A program made the position numbers and the translations under genes. The notes below the pieces were generated by a model, which was not told where the DNA came from, made no database searches, and saw only the letters and a program-made list of their open reading frames with translations. DNA of 64,000 bases from Martinezella lusitana (GTDB taxonomy: Bacteria; Pseudomonadota; Alphaproteobacteria; Rhizobiales; Rhizobiaceae), in contig NZ_FMAF01000003.1 in NCBI RefSeq assembly GCF_900094565.1, positions 372,001-436,000 of the forward strand, written 5' to 3'. Position 1 is the first letter of the stretch. Every line of letters starts with the position of its first letter. Below are positions 27,667-37,969 of this stretch, piece by piece.

Positions 27667-28860
27667 ATGATCAAACGACCTGCCCGCGCAACCATGGCAA
27701 CCGCAAGGCTTATTCTGACAGCGCTCCTTGCCGCCATCGTCGCACTCGGCTGCCTGCCGACGGCGGCTGAAGCGCAGGAGCGGCCGCGCAGAAACCTGTT
27801 CGACATGCTGTTCGGCACCCGCGAACCCGACTATACCGACCAGTCCGTCGACCAGCCGCCGCCGCGGCGAAAGATCCAGCCGCGCAAACGGCCGACGCCG
27901 CCGCCACGTCAGCCGGTGGCGGTCCAACCGGAAACACCTCCGGCGGCGGAAAAGCTGCCCGATGCCAAAACCATCCTCGTCGTCGGCGACTTTCTCGCCA
28001 GCGGTCTCGGAACCGGACTGGAAGATGCCTTTTCGGCCTCGCCCGGTGTCGTCATCCAAACGCGCGGCAATGTCGCTTCGGGTCTCGTTCGGCAGGACTA
28101 CTACAACTGGCCGCAGCAATTGACAGGCATGATGGACCAGCTGAAGCCCACAATGGTCATCGTCATGCTCGGCGCCAACGATCGCCAGCAGATCATCGGC
28201 GACGGTCTCAACGAAAAATACGGCACGGACCCGTGGTTCCTCGCCTATGAAGAGCGCGTGCAGCAATTTGCCAAGCTGGTGACGAGCCGCCACATTCCGC
28301 TGCTCTGGGTCGGTCTGCCCTCCTTCGGCTCGGACCAGCTGACGGCAAGCGCGGTCAAGCTCAACCAGCTCTATCAGAGCCAGACGACAAGCGTCGGCGG
28401 AGAGTTCATCGACATCTGGGACGGCTTTACCGACCAGAACGGCGAGTTCATCGTCACCGGCTCCGACATCAACGGCCAGCAGGTGCGGCTCAGAACCGCT
28501 GACGGTGTCAACCTGACCGCGGCAGGCAAGCGCAAGGTCGCCTTCTATGTCGAGAAATCGGCACGCCGGCTGCTGGGCGATCAGGCAAGCCCCGATATCA
28601 CCCGCCTCGATACCGGCAATCCGTTGCCGGCGCAGCAGGCCAACCTGCCTCCGACTGAGATGGAGAAAATCACCCGCATCCCGCCGATGAGCCTTTCCGA
28701 CCCAGACCTTGACGGCGGCGCGCAGCTCCTGGGCGGCACGCCTGCACCGGCTTCCACGACACCATCGCCGCGGGACCTCCTGGTCGAGAAAGGCCAAATG
28801 GCGCCGGCGCCTGCAGGCCGCGTGGATGACTACAGGTTGCCGGGATCGGCCGCGCCGTGA
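27667..28860 (+). CDS. DUF459 SGNH-fold periplasmic protein without catalytic Ser/His
   Basis: A 397-residue protein with a signal peptide (about 1-36), a Pro/Arg-rich linker and an SGNH-hydrolase fold from about residue 100. In SGNH enzymes block I is GDSL and block V DxxH. Here block I reads VVGDFLASGL, so the nucleophile position is Phe109, and block V reads DGVNLTAAG, with Asn282 in place of His. Block III GANDRQQ (Gly169, Asn171) is kept. If aligned correctly, the usual esterase chemistry is absent. The ATG at 27667 follows GGAAAAGAAG; 27634 is an alternative. It lies 83 bases after the lytic transglycosylase, so a cell-wall link is inferred from context only. Confidence 0.8.
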   Translation: MIKRPARATMATARLILTALLAAIVALGCLPTAAEAQERPRRNLFDMLFGTREPDYTDQSVDQPPPRRKIQPRKRPTPPPRQPVAVQPETPPAAEKLPDAKTILVVGDFLASGLGTGLEDAFSASPGVVIQTRGNVASGLVRQDYYNWPQQLTGMMDQLKPTMVIVMLGANDRQQIIGDGLNEKYGTDPWFLAYEERVQQFAKLVTSRHIPLLWVGLPSFGSDQLTASAVKLNQLYQSQTTSVGGEFIDIWDGFTDQNGEFIVTGSDINGQQVRLRTADGVNLTAAGKRKVAFYVEKSARRLLGDQASPDITRLDTGNPLPAQQANLPPTEMEKITRIPPMSLSDPDLDGGAQLLGGTPAPASTTPSPRDLLVEKGQMAPAPAGRVDDYRLPGSAAP

Positions 28861-29118
28861 GAACCTTCCGCATAAGTGCGTCCACGACTAGGCCTGTTTG
28901 ACAATATCGCAGCGCACCCCTAAAAAAACGTCATGAGCACCAACCGCGCAGATCAAATCGATCATGACAGCACCTGCTTGCAGGTTGTGATTTTGCGCGC
29001 TTTCTCCGGTCGAGGTCTCCGCGTCCAGTCGTGACGGCCGGAGGCATTGGTCTGTCCGGCGGCTGCTGGACGTAAAGCCCTTGCCCAAAACATCAACGTT
29101 GCCCATGGAGAATGGCAC

Positions 29119-29868
29119 GTGCTCAATATCTACAACGTAAATTCGCTCGTTCATTGGGAAGAGCGGGATATCCGGTTGCGCGACGATCTGGTCCGGTTCT
29201 TTTCCGATGAAATCAGCAGCTTCCTGCGATCGGTCAACCCCGCCTGGGATGTCCGAAGGGTGGAAGCCCCGACCCTTATGCCGCGCCGCCTCGTTTCAGA
29301 TGCCTATTCCCAGGAGGACATATGGGTGCAGGAACGGGTCTCGAAGACTGAGACCGAACTGTTGCTGCGGCCGGAGACAACCGCGTCAACCTATGTCTAC
29401 ATGCAGCATCTTCTTGGAAATCACTCCAGAACACGCCTGCCATTATGCATCTGGCAGGCTGGAAAATCCTACCGCCGGGAACAGGATCAACCGACCAAGC
29501 ATGTGCGGCTCAAGGAATTCTGGCAGCTCGAATTCCAATGCGCCTTCACTGCCGACAGCGGCAACGATTACCACGCAGCCTGCCTGGAGCCGGTCCGCCG
29601 CATGATCGGATCGGTCATCCATCTGCCGACCAGAATCGTTCCTTCGGACCGCCTGCCGGCCTACTCCGAGGTCACGATGGATATCGAAGTCGACAACGAC
29701 GATAAATGGATGGAGGTCTGTTCGATCTCGAAGCGCACGGATTTCCCCCAACGCTATCGCAGCCACGCCAGAAAGGGGCCTGCGATAGACCATGATGTGA
29801 GAGTACTCGAGATCGCCATCGGGCTCGATCGCTGCATCTACAATTGGAACATTGCGGCAAGCCGATAA
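29119..29868 (+). CDS. Stand-alone class II aminoacyl-tRNA synthetase-like core (GlyRS-like)
   Basis: A 249-residue protein consisting only of a class II synthetase catalytic core. Motif 2 is visible as KSYRREQDQPTKHVRLKEFW followed by QLEFQ. The strand WMEVCSISKRTDFPQRY resembles the GlyRS block ELxGIxxRTDF, and motif 3 is EIAIGLDRCIYNW. LLLRPETTAS matches the ATP/amino-acid strand of class IIa enzymes. No anticodon-binding domain or tRNA-recognition insert is present. The GTG at 29119 has GGAGA 8 bases upstream and begins LNIYNVNSLVHWEERD, a typical start of the core; a TTG at 29047 lies upstream. It may be an amino-acid activating enzyme for a carrier or metabolite, or act on a tRNA. It ends at a bidirectional terminator. 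Confidence 0.75.
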   Translation: MLNIYNVNSLVHWEERDIRLRDDLVRFFSDEISSFLRSVNPAWDVRRVEAPTLMPRRLVSDAYSQEDIWVQERVSKTETELLLRPETTASTYVYMQHLLGNHSRTRLPLCIWQAGKSYRREQDQPTKHVRLKEFWQLEFQCAFTADSGNDYHAACLEPVRRMIGSVIHLPTRIVPSDRLPAYSEVTMDIEVDNDDKWMEVCSISKRTDFPQRYRSHARKGPAIDHDVRVLEIAIGLDRCIYNWNIAASR

Positions 29869-29872
29869 GAAT

Positions 29873-29903
29873 GAAGGCCGGGTTCATCGCGAACCCGGCC
29901 TTC
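29873..29903. terminator. Bidirectional terminator between GlyRS-like gene and gltD
   Basis: A perfect 13-bp stem, GAAGGCCGGGTTC with GAACCCGGCCTTC and a 5-base loop, lies between two convergent genes (stops at 29868 and 29933). T runs are weak on both sides, so it may depend on stem strength. Confidence 0.7.
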
Positions 29904-29932
29904 TGATAATCGCACCAAAATATCGGTGAGGC

Positions 29933-31387
29933 TTACCGCGGCAGAACCGTCGAGCCCATCAAGGCCTCATCGATCGCGCGCGCCGCCTGGCGGCCTTCGC
30001 GGATCGCCCAGACCACCAGCGACTGGCCGCGGCGAACGTCGCCGGCGGTCCAGAACTTGTCGACGGAGGTCTTGTAGTCCTTGTCGTCGGCGACGACGTT
30101 GGTCGAACCGCGCTTGTCGGTGTTCAGGGTCAGCTTGCCGTCGAGTTCCTTGAGCACGCCGTCGGTGAACGGTCCACGGAAACCGATGGCGATGAAGGCA
30201 AGATCGGCACGGATGACGAATTCCGTCCCGGCGATCGGCTTGCGGCGCTCATCCACTTCGCAGCACTTCACGCCGGTCAGCACGCCGTCTTCGCCAACGA
30301 ATTCCAGTGTCGCGACCTGGAATTCGCGAACCGCACCCTCTGCCTGCGAGGAGGAGGTGCGCATCTTCGTGGCCCAGAAGGGCCAGACGGCGAGCTTGTC
30401 TTCCTTTTCCGGCGGCTGCGGGCGAATGTCGAGCTGGGTGACCTTGACCGCACCCTGGCGGAATGCCGTGCCGACGCAGTCCGATGCGGTATCACCGCCG
30501 CCGACGACGACGATATGCTTGCCGCCGGCAAGGATCGGATCGGCAGGCCAGCCGACGCTGTCGATGTTTTCGCGGCCGACGCGGCGGTTCTGCTGCACGA
30601 GGTAGGGCATGGCGTCATGCACGCCGGCAAGCTCGACGCCGGGAATGCCGGCCTCGCGCGGCGTTTCCGAGCCGCCGCAATAGAGCACGGCATCATGATC
30701 GGCCAGGAGCTGCTCGACCTTGACGTCGACGCCGACATTGACGCCGCAATGGAAAGTGACACCCTCGCCCTTCATCTGCTCGACGCGGCGATCGATGAAG
30801 TTCTTCTCCATCTTGAAGTCCGGGATGCCGTAACGCAGCAGACCGCCGGGCTTCGACTCGCGCTCATAGAGATGAACGTCGTGGCCGGCGCGGCCGAGCT
30901 GCTGGGCGGCGGCCATGCCGGCAGGGCCGGAGCCGATGACGGCGACCTTCTTGCCGGTATGCACGGTTGCCGGCTGCGGGCGGATGAAGCCGAGCTCATA
31001 GGCCTTGTCGGCAATCGCCTGTTCGACGGTCTTGATGGCAACCGGCGCGTCTTCCAGGTTCAGCGTGCACGCTTCCTCGCAAGGGGCGGGGCAGACGCGG
31101 CCGGTGAATTCCGGGAAGTTGTTGGTCGAATGCAGGTTGCGGATCGCCTCTTCCCAATTGTTGTTGTAGACGAGGTCGTTCCAATCCGGGATCTGGTTGT
31201 GCACCGGGCAGCCGGTCGGGCCGTGGCAATAGGGAATGCCACAGTCCATGCAGCGAGCCGCCTGTTTCTGCACTTCCGGGTCCGACATGGGGATCGTGAA
31301 TTCACGGAAATGCCGGATGCGATCAGACGCCGGCTGATACTTGCCTACCTGCCGGTCGATTTCCAGGAAGCCTGTTACCTTGCCCAT
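29933..31387 (-). CDS. gltD: Glutamate synthase (NADPH) small subunit
   Basis: A 484-residue flavoprotein subunit of NADPH-GOGAT. The N-terminal Fe-S cysteines are in CMDCGIPYCHGPTGCPVHN and CPAPCEEACTLN. The FAD-binding motif is VAVIGSGPAGMAAAQQLG, and the NADPH motif is HIVVVGGGDTASDCVGTA. It passes electrons from NADPH to the large subunit to make two glutamates from glutamine and 2-oxoglutarate. It lies 177 bases after gltB on the same strand with its own ribosome site (GAGGAAACGAAAGC). The usual gltBD order supports an operon. Confidence 0.97.
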   Translation of the reverse strand: MGKVTGFLEIDRQVGKYQPASDRIRHFREFTIPMSDPEVQKQAARCMDCGIPYCHGPTGCPVHNQIPDWNDLVYNNNWEEAIRNLHSTNNFPEFTGRVCPAPCEEACTLNLEDAPVAIKTVEQAIADKAYELGFIRPQPATVHTGKKVAVIGSGPAGMAAAQQLGRAGHDVHLYERESKPGGLLRYGIPDFKMEKNFIDRRVEQMKGEGVTFHCGVNVGVDVKVEQLLADHDAVLYCGGSETPREAGIPGVELAGVHDAMPYLVQQNRRVGRENIDSVGWPADPILAGGKHIVVVGGGDTASDCVGTAFRQGAVKVTQLDIRPQPPEKEDKLAVWPFWATKMRTSSSQAEGAVREFQVATLEFVGEDGVLTGVKCCEVDERRKPIAGTEFVIRADLAFIAIGFRGPFTDGVLKELDGKLTLNTDKRGSTNVVADDKDYKTSVDKFWTAGDVRRGQSLVVWAIREGRQAARAIDEALMGSTVLPR

Positions 31388-31564
31388 GCTTTCGTTTCCT
31401 CACTCAAAAAGTGGAGCCGATGGCTCCCGTGCCTGAGGGTAAGTTCCGTTCCCTGTCCGGCACTGTAATTCAAATCCGATTCCGCTGTTCGACAGTTGCG
31501 ATCGCCCAAGCGGCGACCGCAATGCGAGGCGAAACCCTCGACTGGCTTAACGAGCCGGGGCGGA

Positions 31565-34500
31565 TTACTCCGCCGCCACGCCCATCCGGCTGCGCTCCAT
31601 TTCCTCGAGGGCACGGCGATACTCGACCGGCATGACCTTGCGGAATTTCGGGCGGTAGTCGGCCCAGTGATCGAGAATTTCCTTGGCTCGCGTCGAACCG
31701 GTGTAGTGGAAATGGTTCGAAATCAACTGGTAGAGACGCTCCTCGTCGTGGCGCGTCATGTCACCCGAAACGTCGACGCGTCCCTTGTGCATGAGGTCGC
31801 CGCCATGATGATGCAGCTTCTCCAGCAGTTCGTCCTCTTCGGGAACCGGTTCCAGTTCGACCATCGCCATGTTGCAGCGGCGCGCGAAATCGCCGATTTC
31901 GTCGAGCACATAGGCCACGCCGCCCGACATGCCGGCCGCGAAGTTGCGACCGGTTTCGCCGAGCACGACGACGACGCCGCCAGTCATGTATTCGCAGCCA
32001 TGGTCGCCCACGCCTTCGACGACGGCGATCGCACCGGAGTTTCTGACCGCGAAGCGCTCGCCCGCGACACCGCGGAAGTAGCACTCTCCTTCGGTTGCGC
32101 CGTAAAGCACGGTGTTGCCGACGATGATCGAGTGCTCGGCCAGGATCTTCGAATTCTCCGGCGGACGGATGATGATGCGGCCGCCCGAAAGACCCTTGCC
32201 GACATAGTCGTTACCGTCGCCGATGAGGTTGAAAGTCACGCCGCGCGCCAGGAACGCGCCGAACGACTGGCCGGCGGTGCCTCTCAGCGTGACGTTGATC
32301 GTGTCTTCCTTCAGGCCGCGATGGCCATAGCGCTTGGCAACCGCGCCCGACAGCATGGCGCCGGCCGAACGGTCGACATTCTTGATGCCGACCTCAAAGG
32401 CGACCGGCGTCTTGGAGGACAGAGCGGGCTCGGCCTTCTCGATCAGCGTGCGGTCGAGAACATTGTCGATCGGGTGCTTCTGCGCTGATGTCCAGTAGGT
32501 CTCTTCCTTCGGCGCGTCGACCTTGTGGAAGATGCGGCTGAAGTCGAGGCCCCTCGCCTTCCAGTGGGCGAGCATGTCGTCCTTCTCCAGAAGCTCGGAA
32601 GCGCCGATGATGTCGTCCAGCTTGGTAACGCCAAGCGAGGCGAGAATTTCGCGCACTTCCTCGGCGACGAAGAAGAAGTAGTTGATGACATGCTCCGGCG
32701 CGCCCTTGAAGCGCTTGCGCAGCACCGGATCCTGGGTGGCGACGCCGACCGGACAGGTGTTGAGATGGCACTTGCGCATCATGATGCAGCCGGCCGCGAT
32801 CAACGGCGCGGTGGCGAAGCCGAATTCGTCCGCGCCGAGCATCGCGCCGACGATGACGTCGCGACCGGTCTTCAGGCCGCCATCCACCTGCAGGGCGATG
32901 CGCGAGCGCAGCCCGTTCAGCACCAGCGTCTGCTGGGTTTCGGCAAGGCCGATTTCCCACGGGCTGCCGGCATGCTTCAGCGAGGTCAGTGGCGAAGCGC
33001 CGGTGCCGCCGTCGAAGCCGGCGATGGTGATATGGTCGGCGCGCGCCTTGGCAACGCCGGCGGCAACCGTGCCGACGCCGACTTCCGAGACGAGCTTGAC
33101 CGACACCGCCGAGGTCGGGTTGACGTTCTTCAGGTCGAAGATGAGCTGCGCGAGGTCTTCGATCGAGTAGATGTCATGGTGAGGCGGCGGCGAGATCAGG
33201 CCGACACCCGGCGTCGAATGCCGGGTCTTGGCGACGGTCGCATCGACCTTGTGACCGGGCAGCTGGCCGCCCTCGCCGGGCTTGGCACCCTGCGCCACCT
33301 TGATCTGCAGCACGTCGGCATTGACCAGATATTCGGTGGTCACGCCGAAGCGGCCGGAGGCGATCTGCTTGATCGCGGAGCGTTCCGGGTTCGGCGAGCC
33401 GTCGAAGAGCGGCATGTAACGATCGGACTCTTCGCCGCCTTCGCCGGTGTTCGACTTGCCGCCGATCCGGTTCATGGCGATCGCCAGCGTCGTATGCGCC
33501 TCGCGGCTGATGGAGCCGAAGGACATGGCGCCCGTCGAGAAGCGCTTGACGATATCGATAGCGGGCTCGACTTCATCGATCGAAATCGGCTTGCGGCCGA
33601 GCGTTTCCGCACCCTTGATCTTGAAGAGGCCGCGGATGGTGTTCATCCGGAGGGCCGACTGGTTGACCATCTCGGCGAACTCGCGATAGCGATCCTCGGC
33701 ATTGCCGCGCACGGCATGCTGAAGTGCTGCCACCGCATCCGGCGTCCAGGCATGGCTTTCACCGCGCATGCGGAAGGCATATTCGCCGCCGATCTCAAGG
33801 GTGCTCGCCAGCAGCGGATCACGACCGAAAGCGGAGTTGTGGCGAGCGACGGTCTCCTCGGCGATGGTTTCAAGACCGATGCCCTCGATCATCGTCGCCG
33901 TGCCGAAGAAGTACTTGTCGACCAATTCCTGCTGCAGGCCGATCGCATCGAAGATCTGCGCGCCGCAATAGGACTGGTAGGTCGAAATGCCCATCTTCGA
34001 CATGACCTTGAGGATGCCTTTGCCGACCGCCTTGATGTAGCGGTAGACGACTTCCGTGGCGTCCACTTCCTTCGGGAATTCGCCGCGCTGATGCATGTCG
34101 AGCAGCGTGTCGAAAGCGAGATAGGGGTTGATCGCCTCGGCGCCATAGCCGGCGAGCAGGCAGAAATGATGCACTTCACGCGGCTCGCCGGTTTCGACGA
34201 CGAGGCCGACCGAGGTGCGCAGCCCCTTGCGGATCAGGTGATGGTGCACGGCGGCCGTGGCCAGCAGCGCCGGGATCGCGATGCGGTCCGGCCCGATCTG
34301 CCGGTCGGAAAGCACGATGATGTTGTAGCCGCCGCGAACGGCGGCTTCTGCCCGCTCGCAGAGACGGTCGAGCATCTCGGGCATGCCTTCGGCGCCGCGC
34401 TCGACGTCATAGGTGAAATCGAGGGTCTTGGTGTCGAAACGGTCTTCCGTGTGGCCGATCGAGCGGATCTTTTCGAGATCGCCGTTGGTCAGGATCGGCT

Positions 34501-36289
34501 GGCGGACTTCCAGGCGCTTGGCGTTGGCCATGCCGGTATGGTCGAGCAGGTTCGGACGCGGACCGATGAAGGAGACGAGGCTCATGACAAGCTCCTCGCG
34601 GATCGGGTCGATCGGTGGGTTCGTCACCTGCGCGAAGTTCTGCTTGAAGTAGGTGTAGAGCAGCTTCGGCTTGTCGGACATGGCCGAGATCGGCGTATCC
34701 GTGCCCATGGAGCCGATCGCCTCCTGCCCGGTCGTCGCCATCGGCGACATCAGGAGTTTGGTGTCCTCGAGCGTATAGCCGAAGGCCTGCTGGCGGTCGA
34801 GCAGCGACACGTCGCGGCGAAGCGCGCGCGGCTCCACTGGCTTCAGGTCTTCGAGGATGAGCTGCGTGCGCTTGAGCCAGCTCTGATAAGGATGCTTGGT
34901 GGCGAGCTCCAACTTCACTTCCTCGTCGGAAATGATGCAGCCCTTTTCCATGTCGATCAGCAGCATCTTGCCCGGCTGGAGGCGCCACTTCTGGATGATC
35001 TTTTCTTCGTCGACCGGCAGCACGCCGGCTTCCGACGCCATGATGACGCGATCGTCATTGGTGACGAGGTAACGGGCCGGACGCAGGCCGTTGCGGTCGA
35101 GCGTCGCGCCGATCTGCTTGCCGTCGGTGAAGGCGACGGCGGCCGGGCCATCCCACGGCTCCATCAGGGCGGCATGATATTCGTAGAACGCCTTGCGCTC
35201 CGGCGCCATCAGCTGGTTGCCGGCCCAGGCTTCCGGGATGAGCATCATCACCGCATGCGCCATGGAATAGCCGCCGCGCACGAGGAATTCGAGCGCGTTG
35301 TCGAAGCAGGCGGTATCCGACTGTCCCTCATAGGAAATCGGCCAGAGCTTGGAGATATCGTCGCCGAACAGCGGCGAGGATACCGACGCCTGGCGCGCCG
35401 CCATCCAGTTGACGTTGCCGCGCAGCGTGTTGATTTCGCCGTTATGGGCGACCATGCGGTAGGGATGCGCCAGCTTCCACGACGGGAAGGTGTTCGTCGA
35501 GAAGCGCTGGTGCACGAGGGCGACCGCCGACTCGAAGCGCGGATCGGCCAGATCCTTATAATAGGCGCCGACCTGATAGGCGAGGAACATGCCCTTGTAG
35601 ACGATGGTCGAGCTCGACAGCGAGACGGGGTAGAAGTTGCTCTCCTCGCCCTCGTATTCCGCATAGATGCGGTTGGAGATCACCTTGCGCAGCGTGAACA
35701 GGCGACGCTCGAACTCCTCGTTCGTGCCGGCATCGCGACCGGCGCCGATGAAGACCTGTACATGATGCGGCTCGGTGCCGGCGATATCAGGCGCCTTCGA
35801 GAGCGAGGAATTGTCGACCGGCACGTCGCGGAAGCCGATCAGCTCCTGGCCTTCCTCGGTGACGACCTGTCTGATGGCATTCTTGAAATGCTCGATCAGC
35901 GTCTCGTCGCGCGGCAGGAAGAAATGACCGACGCCATATTCGCCCGCCTTCGGCAGGGTGATGCCCTGCAGGGCCATTTCCTCGCGGAAGAAGCGGTCGG
36001 GAATCTGCACGAGAATGCCCGCGCCGTCGCCCATCAGCGGATCGGCGCCGACGGCGCCGCGATGCGTCAGGTTTTCAAGGATGAACAGGCCGTCGCGCAC
36101 GATCTGATGCGACTTCTCGCCCTTCATATGCGCAACAAAACCGACGCCGCAGGCATCGTGCTCGTTGCGCGGATCGTAGAGGCCTTGCTTCCGTGGGATG
36201 CCGGCGGCGCGTTTCGACGTTTTGGCCGTAGCGACAGCATTGGCTGCAGCGGTCTGGTCAAAAGTCATGGACGGCGTCCTGTTCGTCAT
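31565..36289 (-). CDS. gltB: Glutamate synthase (NADPH) large subunit
   Basis: A 1574-residue protein. A 46-residue propeptide ends before the N-terminal nucleophile Cys47 ([13 protein letters not shown]), which is exposed by autoprocessing. A class II glutaminase domain (47-450), central domain, FMN/2-oxoglutarate synthase domain (about 870-1240) and GXGXG beta-helix (about 1290-1510) follow. The 3Fe-4S cysteines are in [15 protein letters not shown]. The start MTNRTPS at 36289 has GGAGGG 6 bases upstream; a longer form from 36379 lacks one. It is transcribed from a promoter near 36503-36531 with a leader of about 210 bases containing a short upstream ORF. Confidence 0.97.
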   Translation of the reverse strand: MTNRTPSMTFDQTAAANAVATAKTSKRAAGIPRKQGLYDPRNEHDACGVGFVAHMKGEKSHQIVRDGLFILENLTHRGAVGADPLMGDGAGILVQIPDRFFREEMALQGITLPKAGEYGVGHFFLPRDETLIEHFKNAIRQVVTEEGQELIGFRDVPVDNSSLSKAPDIAGTEPHHVQVFIGAGRDAGTNEEFERRLFTLRKVISNRIYAEYEGEESNFYPVSLSSSTIVYKGMFLAYQVGAYYKDLADPRFESAVALVHQRFSTNTFPSWKLAHPYRMVAHNGEINTLRGNVNWMAARQASVSSPLFGDDISKLWPISYEGQSDTACFDNALEFLVRGGYSMAHAVMMLIPEAWAGNQLMAPERKAFYEYHAALMEPWDGPAAVAFTDGKQIGATLDRNGLRPARYLVTNDDRVIMASEAGVLPVDEEKIIQKWRLQPGKMLLIDMEKGCIISDEEVKLELATKHPYQSWLKRTQLILEDLKPVEPRALRRDVSLLDRQQAFGYTLEDTKLLMSPMATTGQEAIGSMGTDTPISAMSDKPKLLYTYFKQNFAQVTNPPIDPIREELVMSLVSFIGPRPNLLDHTGMANAKRLEVRQPILTNGDLEKIRSIGHTEDRFDTKTLDFTYDVERGAEGMPEMLDRLCERAEAAVRGGYNIIVLSDRQIGPDRIAIPALLATAAVHHHLIRKGLRTSVGLVVETGEPREVHHFCLLAGYGAEAINPYLAFDTLLDMHQRGEFPKEVDATEVVYRYIKAVGKGILKVMSKMGISTYQSYCGAQIFDAIGLQQELVDKYFFGTATMIEGIGLETIAEETVARHNSAFGRDPLLASTLEIGGEYAFRMRGESHAWTPDAVAALQHAVRGNAEDRYREFAEMVNQSALRMNTIRGLFKIKGAETLGRKPISIDEVEPAIDIVKRFSTGAMSFGSISREAHTTLAIAMNRIGGKSNTGEGGEESDRYMPLFDGSPNPERSAIKQIASGRFGVTTEYLVNADVLQIKVAQGAKPGEGGQLPGHKVDATVAKTRHSTPGVGLISPPPHHDIYSIEDLAQLIFDLKNVNPTSAVSVKLVSEVGVGTVAAGVAKARADHITIAGFDGGTGASPLTSLKHAGSPWEIGLAETQQTLVLNGLRSRIALQVDGGLKTGRDVIVGAMLGADEFGFATAPLIAAGCIMMRKCHLNTCPVGVATQDPVLRKRFKGAPEHVINYFFFVAEEVREILASLGVTKLDDIIGASELLEKDDMLAHWKARGLDFSRIFHKVDAPKEETYWTSAQKHPIDNVLDRTLIEKAEPALSSKTPVAFEVGIKNVDRSAGAMLSGAVAKRYGHRGLKEDTINVTLRGTAGQSFGAFLARGVTFNLIGDGNDYVGKGLSGGRIIIRPPENSKILAEHSIIVGNTVLYGATEGECYFRGVAGERFAVRNSGAIAVVEGVGDHGCEYMTGGVVVVLGETGRNFAAGMSGGVAYVLDEIGDFARRCNMAMVELEPVPEEDELLEKLHHHGGDLMHKGRVDVSGDMTRHDEERLYQLISNHFHYTGSTRAKEILDHWADYRPKFRKVMPVEYRRALEEMERSRMGVAAE

Positions 36290-36444
36290 CGTCTTCCCTC
36301 CGGTAAGGCCCGCGTCGCGGGCGCTCCTTCGTCCCGCGCGGTCCGTTTCCGGGGCCGACGCGCGACAGCGCTGTTGCATTGTGAAGATCCGGTCGCGAAC
36401 ACCGGGCCTCGTGGTGGAGCCCGTCGTCAGCGTTCCGCGCCTTG

Positions 36445-36492
36445 CTATTCCACCGCCGCCCTGCCCGCCGCCTCGAAGGCTTGAAAAGGCAT
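36445..36492 (-). CDS. Short upstream ORF in the gltB leader (putative)
   Basis: A 15-codon ORF ([15 protein letters not shown]) starts 4-5 bases after the predicted transcription start and would be translated nearly leaderless. It sits 155 bases before gltB. It lacks runs of one amino acid that would suggest classic attenuation. It may be a chance ORF, but its position is suggestive. Confidence 0.25.
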   Translation of the reverse strand: MPFQAFEAAGRAAVE

Positions 36493-36502
36493 GCTCCCGA
36501 TA

Positions 36503-36531
36503 ACTATAGCTCTAAATCCCGACATCGTCAG
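36503..36531 (-). promoter_or_regulatory. Predicted sigma-70 promoter of gltB
   Basis: Read on the minus strand: -35 CTGACG (36531-36526), a 17-base spacer and -10 TATAGT (36508-36503). Transcription would start near 36496. Confidence 0.55.
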
Positions 36532-36567
36532 GACCCTCCGGCGCATCTTCGGCCTCGGCGGCCAAAA

Positions 36568-36588
36568 TAGGACAGCAACCCTGTCCTA
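36568..36588. promoter_or_regulatory. Inverted repeat upstream of the gltB promoter
   Basis: TAGGACAG (from 36568) and CTGTCCTA (to 36588) are perfect 8-bp inverted repeats with a 5-base centre, 37 bases upstream of the -35 element. The layout fits an activator site; on the minus strand it could equally be a hairpin followed by TTTT. The region from 36589 to 36855 holds no gene I can support. Confidence 0.4.
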
Positions 36589-36855
36589 ATTCATCAGCTC
36601 TATGCCAGAAAGCTTAAGCCTTCGCAAGAGCAAAACGGCAAAAATTCGTCAGCGAACGACGTAAGATTGCCCTTGTTGCATAATTAGAGCAATAAAGTTT
36701 CGCTGCAGCGCATCATTTTATTTGTTGATTGCGTAGATCAATTTCTGTGATGCATTCTTCAAGAGGACGCTCTTGATAGGCAGTTGCATTGGCGTAATGT
36801 CCGCCCGGCCTTATTTATCCTTCCTTCAATTCAATCCTTCATCTGGTGCACATCC

Positions 36856-37902
36856 ATGTTCTTTGCCTCCGATAATTGGGCTGGCGCCCATTCCAAGATC
36901 GCCGAACGCCTCCTTGCCGAGTCGGGAGGGTTCGCTTCCGCCTACGGCACGAGCGACCTCGATCAGCGGGTAGAGGCCAAATTCGCGGAGATCTTCGAGC
37001 GCGAGGTTGCCGTCTTCTTCGTCGCGACAGGCTCTGCCGCCAATTCATTGTCACTCGCCAGCGTCCAGAAGCCGGGTGGGATCACCTTTTGCCACAGTGA
37101 GGCGCATGTCGCCGAAGACGAATGCGGTTCCCCTGATTTCTTCAGCGCCGCACGGCTCGCAACGGTCAAGGGTGCTGCCGGCAAGATCGACCCCGAGGCG
37201 CTTGCCACCAAGATTGCCCGTTTCCCGCAGGATGCCGTTCATCATGGCCGCGCCGCGGCGGTGACGATCACCCAGGCAACGGAAATCGGCACGGTCTATT
37301 CGCTCGCCGAGATCGATGCCATCGCCTCGGTCGCCAAGGCGAACGGCCTGCCGCTGCATATGGATGGCGCACGCTTCGCCAACGCCTTGGTTGCGCTCGA
37401 CGCCAGCCCGGCTGAGATGACATGGAAGCGCGGCGTCGACATCCTCTCCTTTGGCGGCACCAAGAACGGCTGCTGGTGCGCCGAAGCGATCGTCTTCTTC
37501 AATCCAGAAAAGGCGAAGGAGATGCATTTCATCCGCAAGCGTGCCGCCCAGCTCTTCTCGAAATCGCGCTTCATCGCCGCTCAGTTCGATGGCTACTTCA
37601 AGGACAATCTCTGGCTCGACCTGGCCCGTCATTCCAACGGCATGGCCGACCGCCTGCGCGCCGGCATCGAAAAGGCGCCTGCGGCACGCCTCGCCTGGCC
37701 GACGATTTCGAACGAGGTCTTCGCGATCGTGGCCAAGTCGGCCGCCAAGACTGCCGAGGACAAGGGTGCGAAATTCTACGAATGGCCGATCCCGGAATCG
37801 CAGCCCGAACTGGTCGGCAAGGATGAGACGCTGATCCGCCTCGTCACCAGCTTCGCCACAACTGAGACCGACGTGACGGATTTCCTCGCCTGCCTCGCTT
37901 GA
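36856..37902 (+). CDS. ltaE: Low-specificity L-threonine aldolase
   Basis: A 348-residue PLP enzyme of the beta-eliminating lyase/aldolase group, cleaving threonine or allo-threonine to glycine and acetaldehyde. The N-terminus FFASDNWAGAHSKIAE and the motifs VFFVATGSAANSLSLAS, LPLHMDGARFANAL and FGGTKNGCWCAEA (PLP-binding lysine) are all typical. The ATG at 36856 was chosen because family members begin FFASDN; the 24 residues possible upstream do not fit. No good ribosome site is seen (CATCC). It is monocistronic, with a strong hairpin 16 bases after the stop. Confidence 0.93.
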   Translation: MFFASDNWAGAHSKIAERLLAESGGFASAYGTSDLDQRVEAKFAEIFEREVAVFFVATGSAANSLSLASVQKPGGITFCHSEAHVAEDECGSPDFFSAARLATVKGAAGKIDPEALATKIARFPQDAVHHGRAAAVTITQATEIGTVYSLAEIDAIASVAKANGLPLHMDGARFANALVALDASPAEMTWKRGVDILSFGGTKNGCWCAEAIVFFNPEKAKEMHFIRKRAAQLFSKSRFIAAQFDGYFKDNLWLDLARHSNGMADRLRAGIEKAPAARLAWPTISNEVFAIVAKSAAKTAEDKGAKFYEWPIPESQPELVGKDETLIRLVTSFATTETDVTDFLACLA

Positions 37903-37917
37903 CGGCGGGGCAAAGAA

Positions 37918-37952
37918 GAGCGCCGGAACCGGCCTCGGGCCGGGCGGCGCTC
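37918..37952. terminator. Hairpin between ltaE and a broken minus-strand ORF
   Basis: GAGCGCCG (37918-37925) pairs with CGGCGCTC (37945-37952), with an inner GGCC pair. On the minus strand it is followed by TTCTTT, so it may terminate transcription from either side. Confidence 0.6.
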
Positions 37953-37969
37953 AACAGGGCGCCAGAAGC

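Noticed and set aside
28861..29118. Possible T-box or glycine riboswitch before the GlyRS-like gene
   Set aside because: T-boxes are not expected in alphaproteobacteria, and I could not find the conserved glycine-riboswitch blocks. Some GC-rich inverted segments remain unexplained.
32525..36484. Very long plus-strand open frame opposite gltB
   Set aside because: It is antisense to a conserved enzyme, rich in Arg, Asp, Ala and His, and matches nothing; a side effect of GC-rich codon usage.
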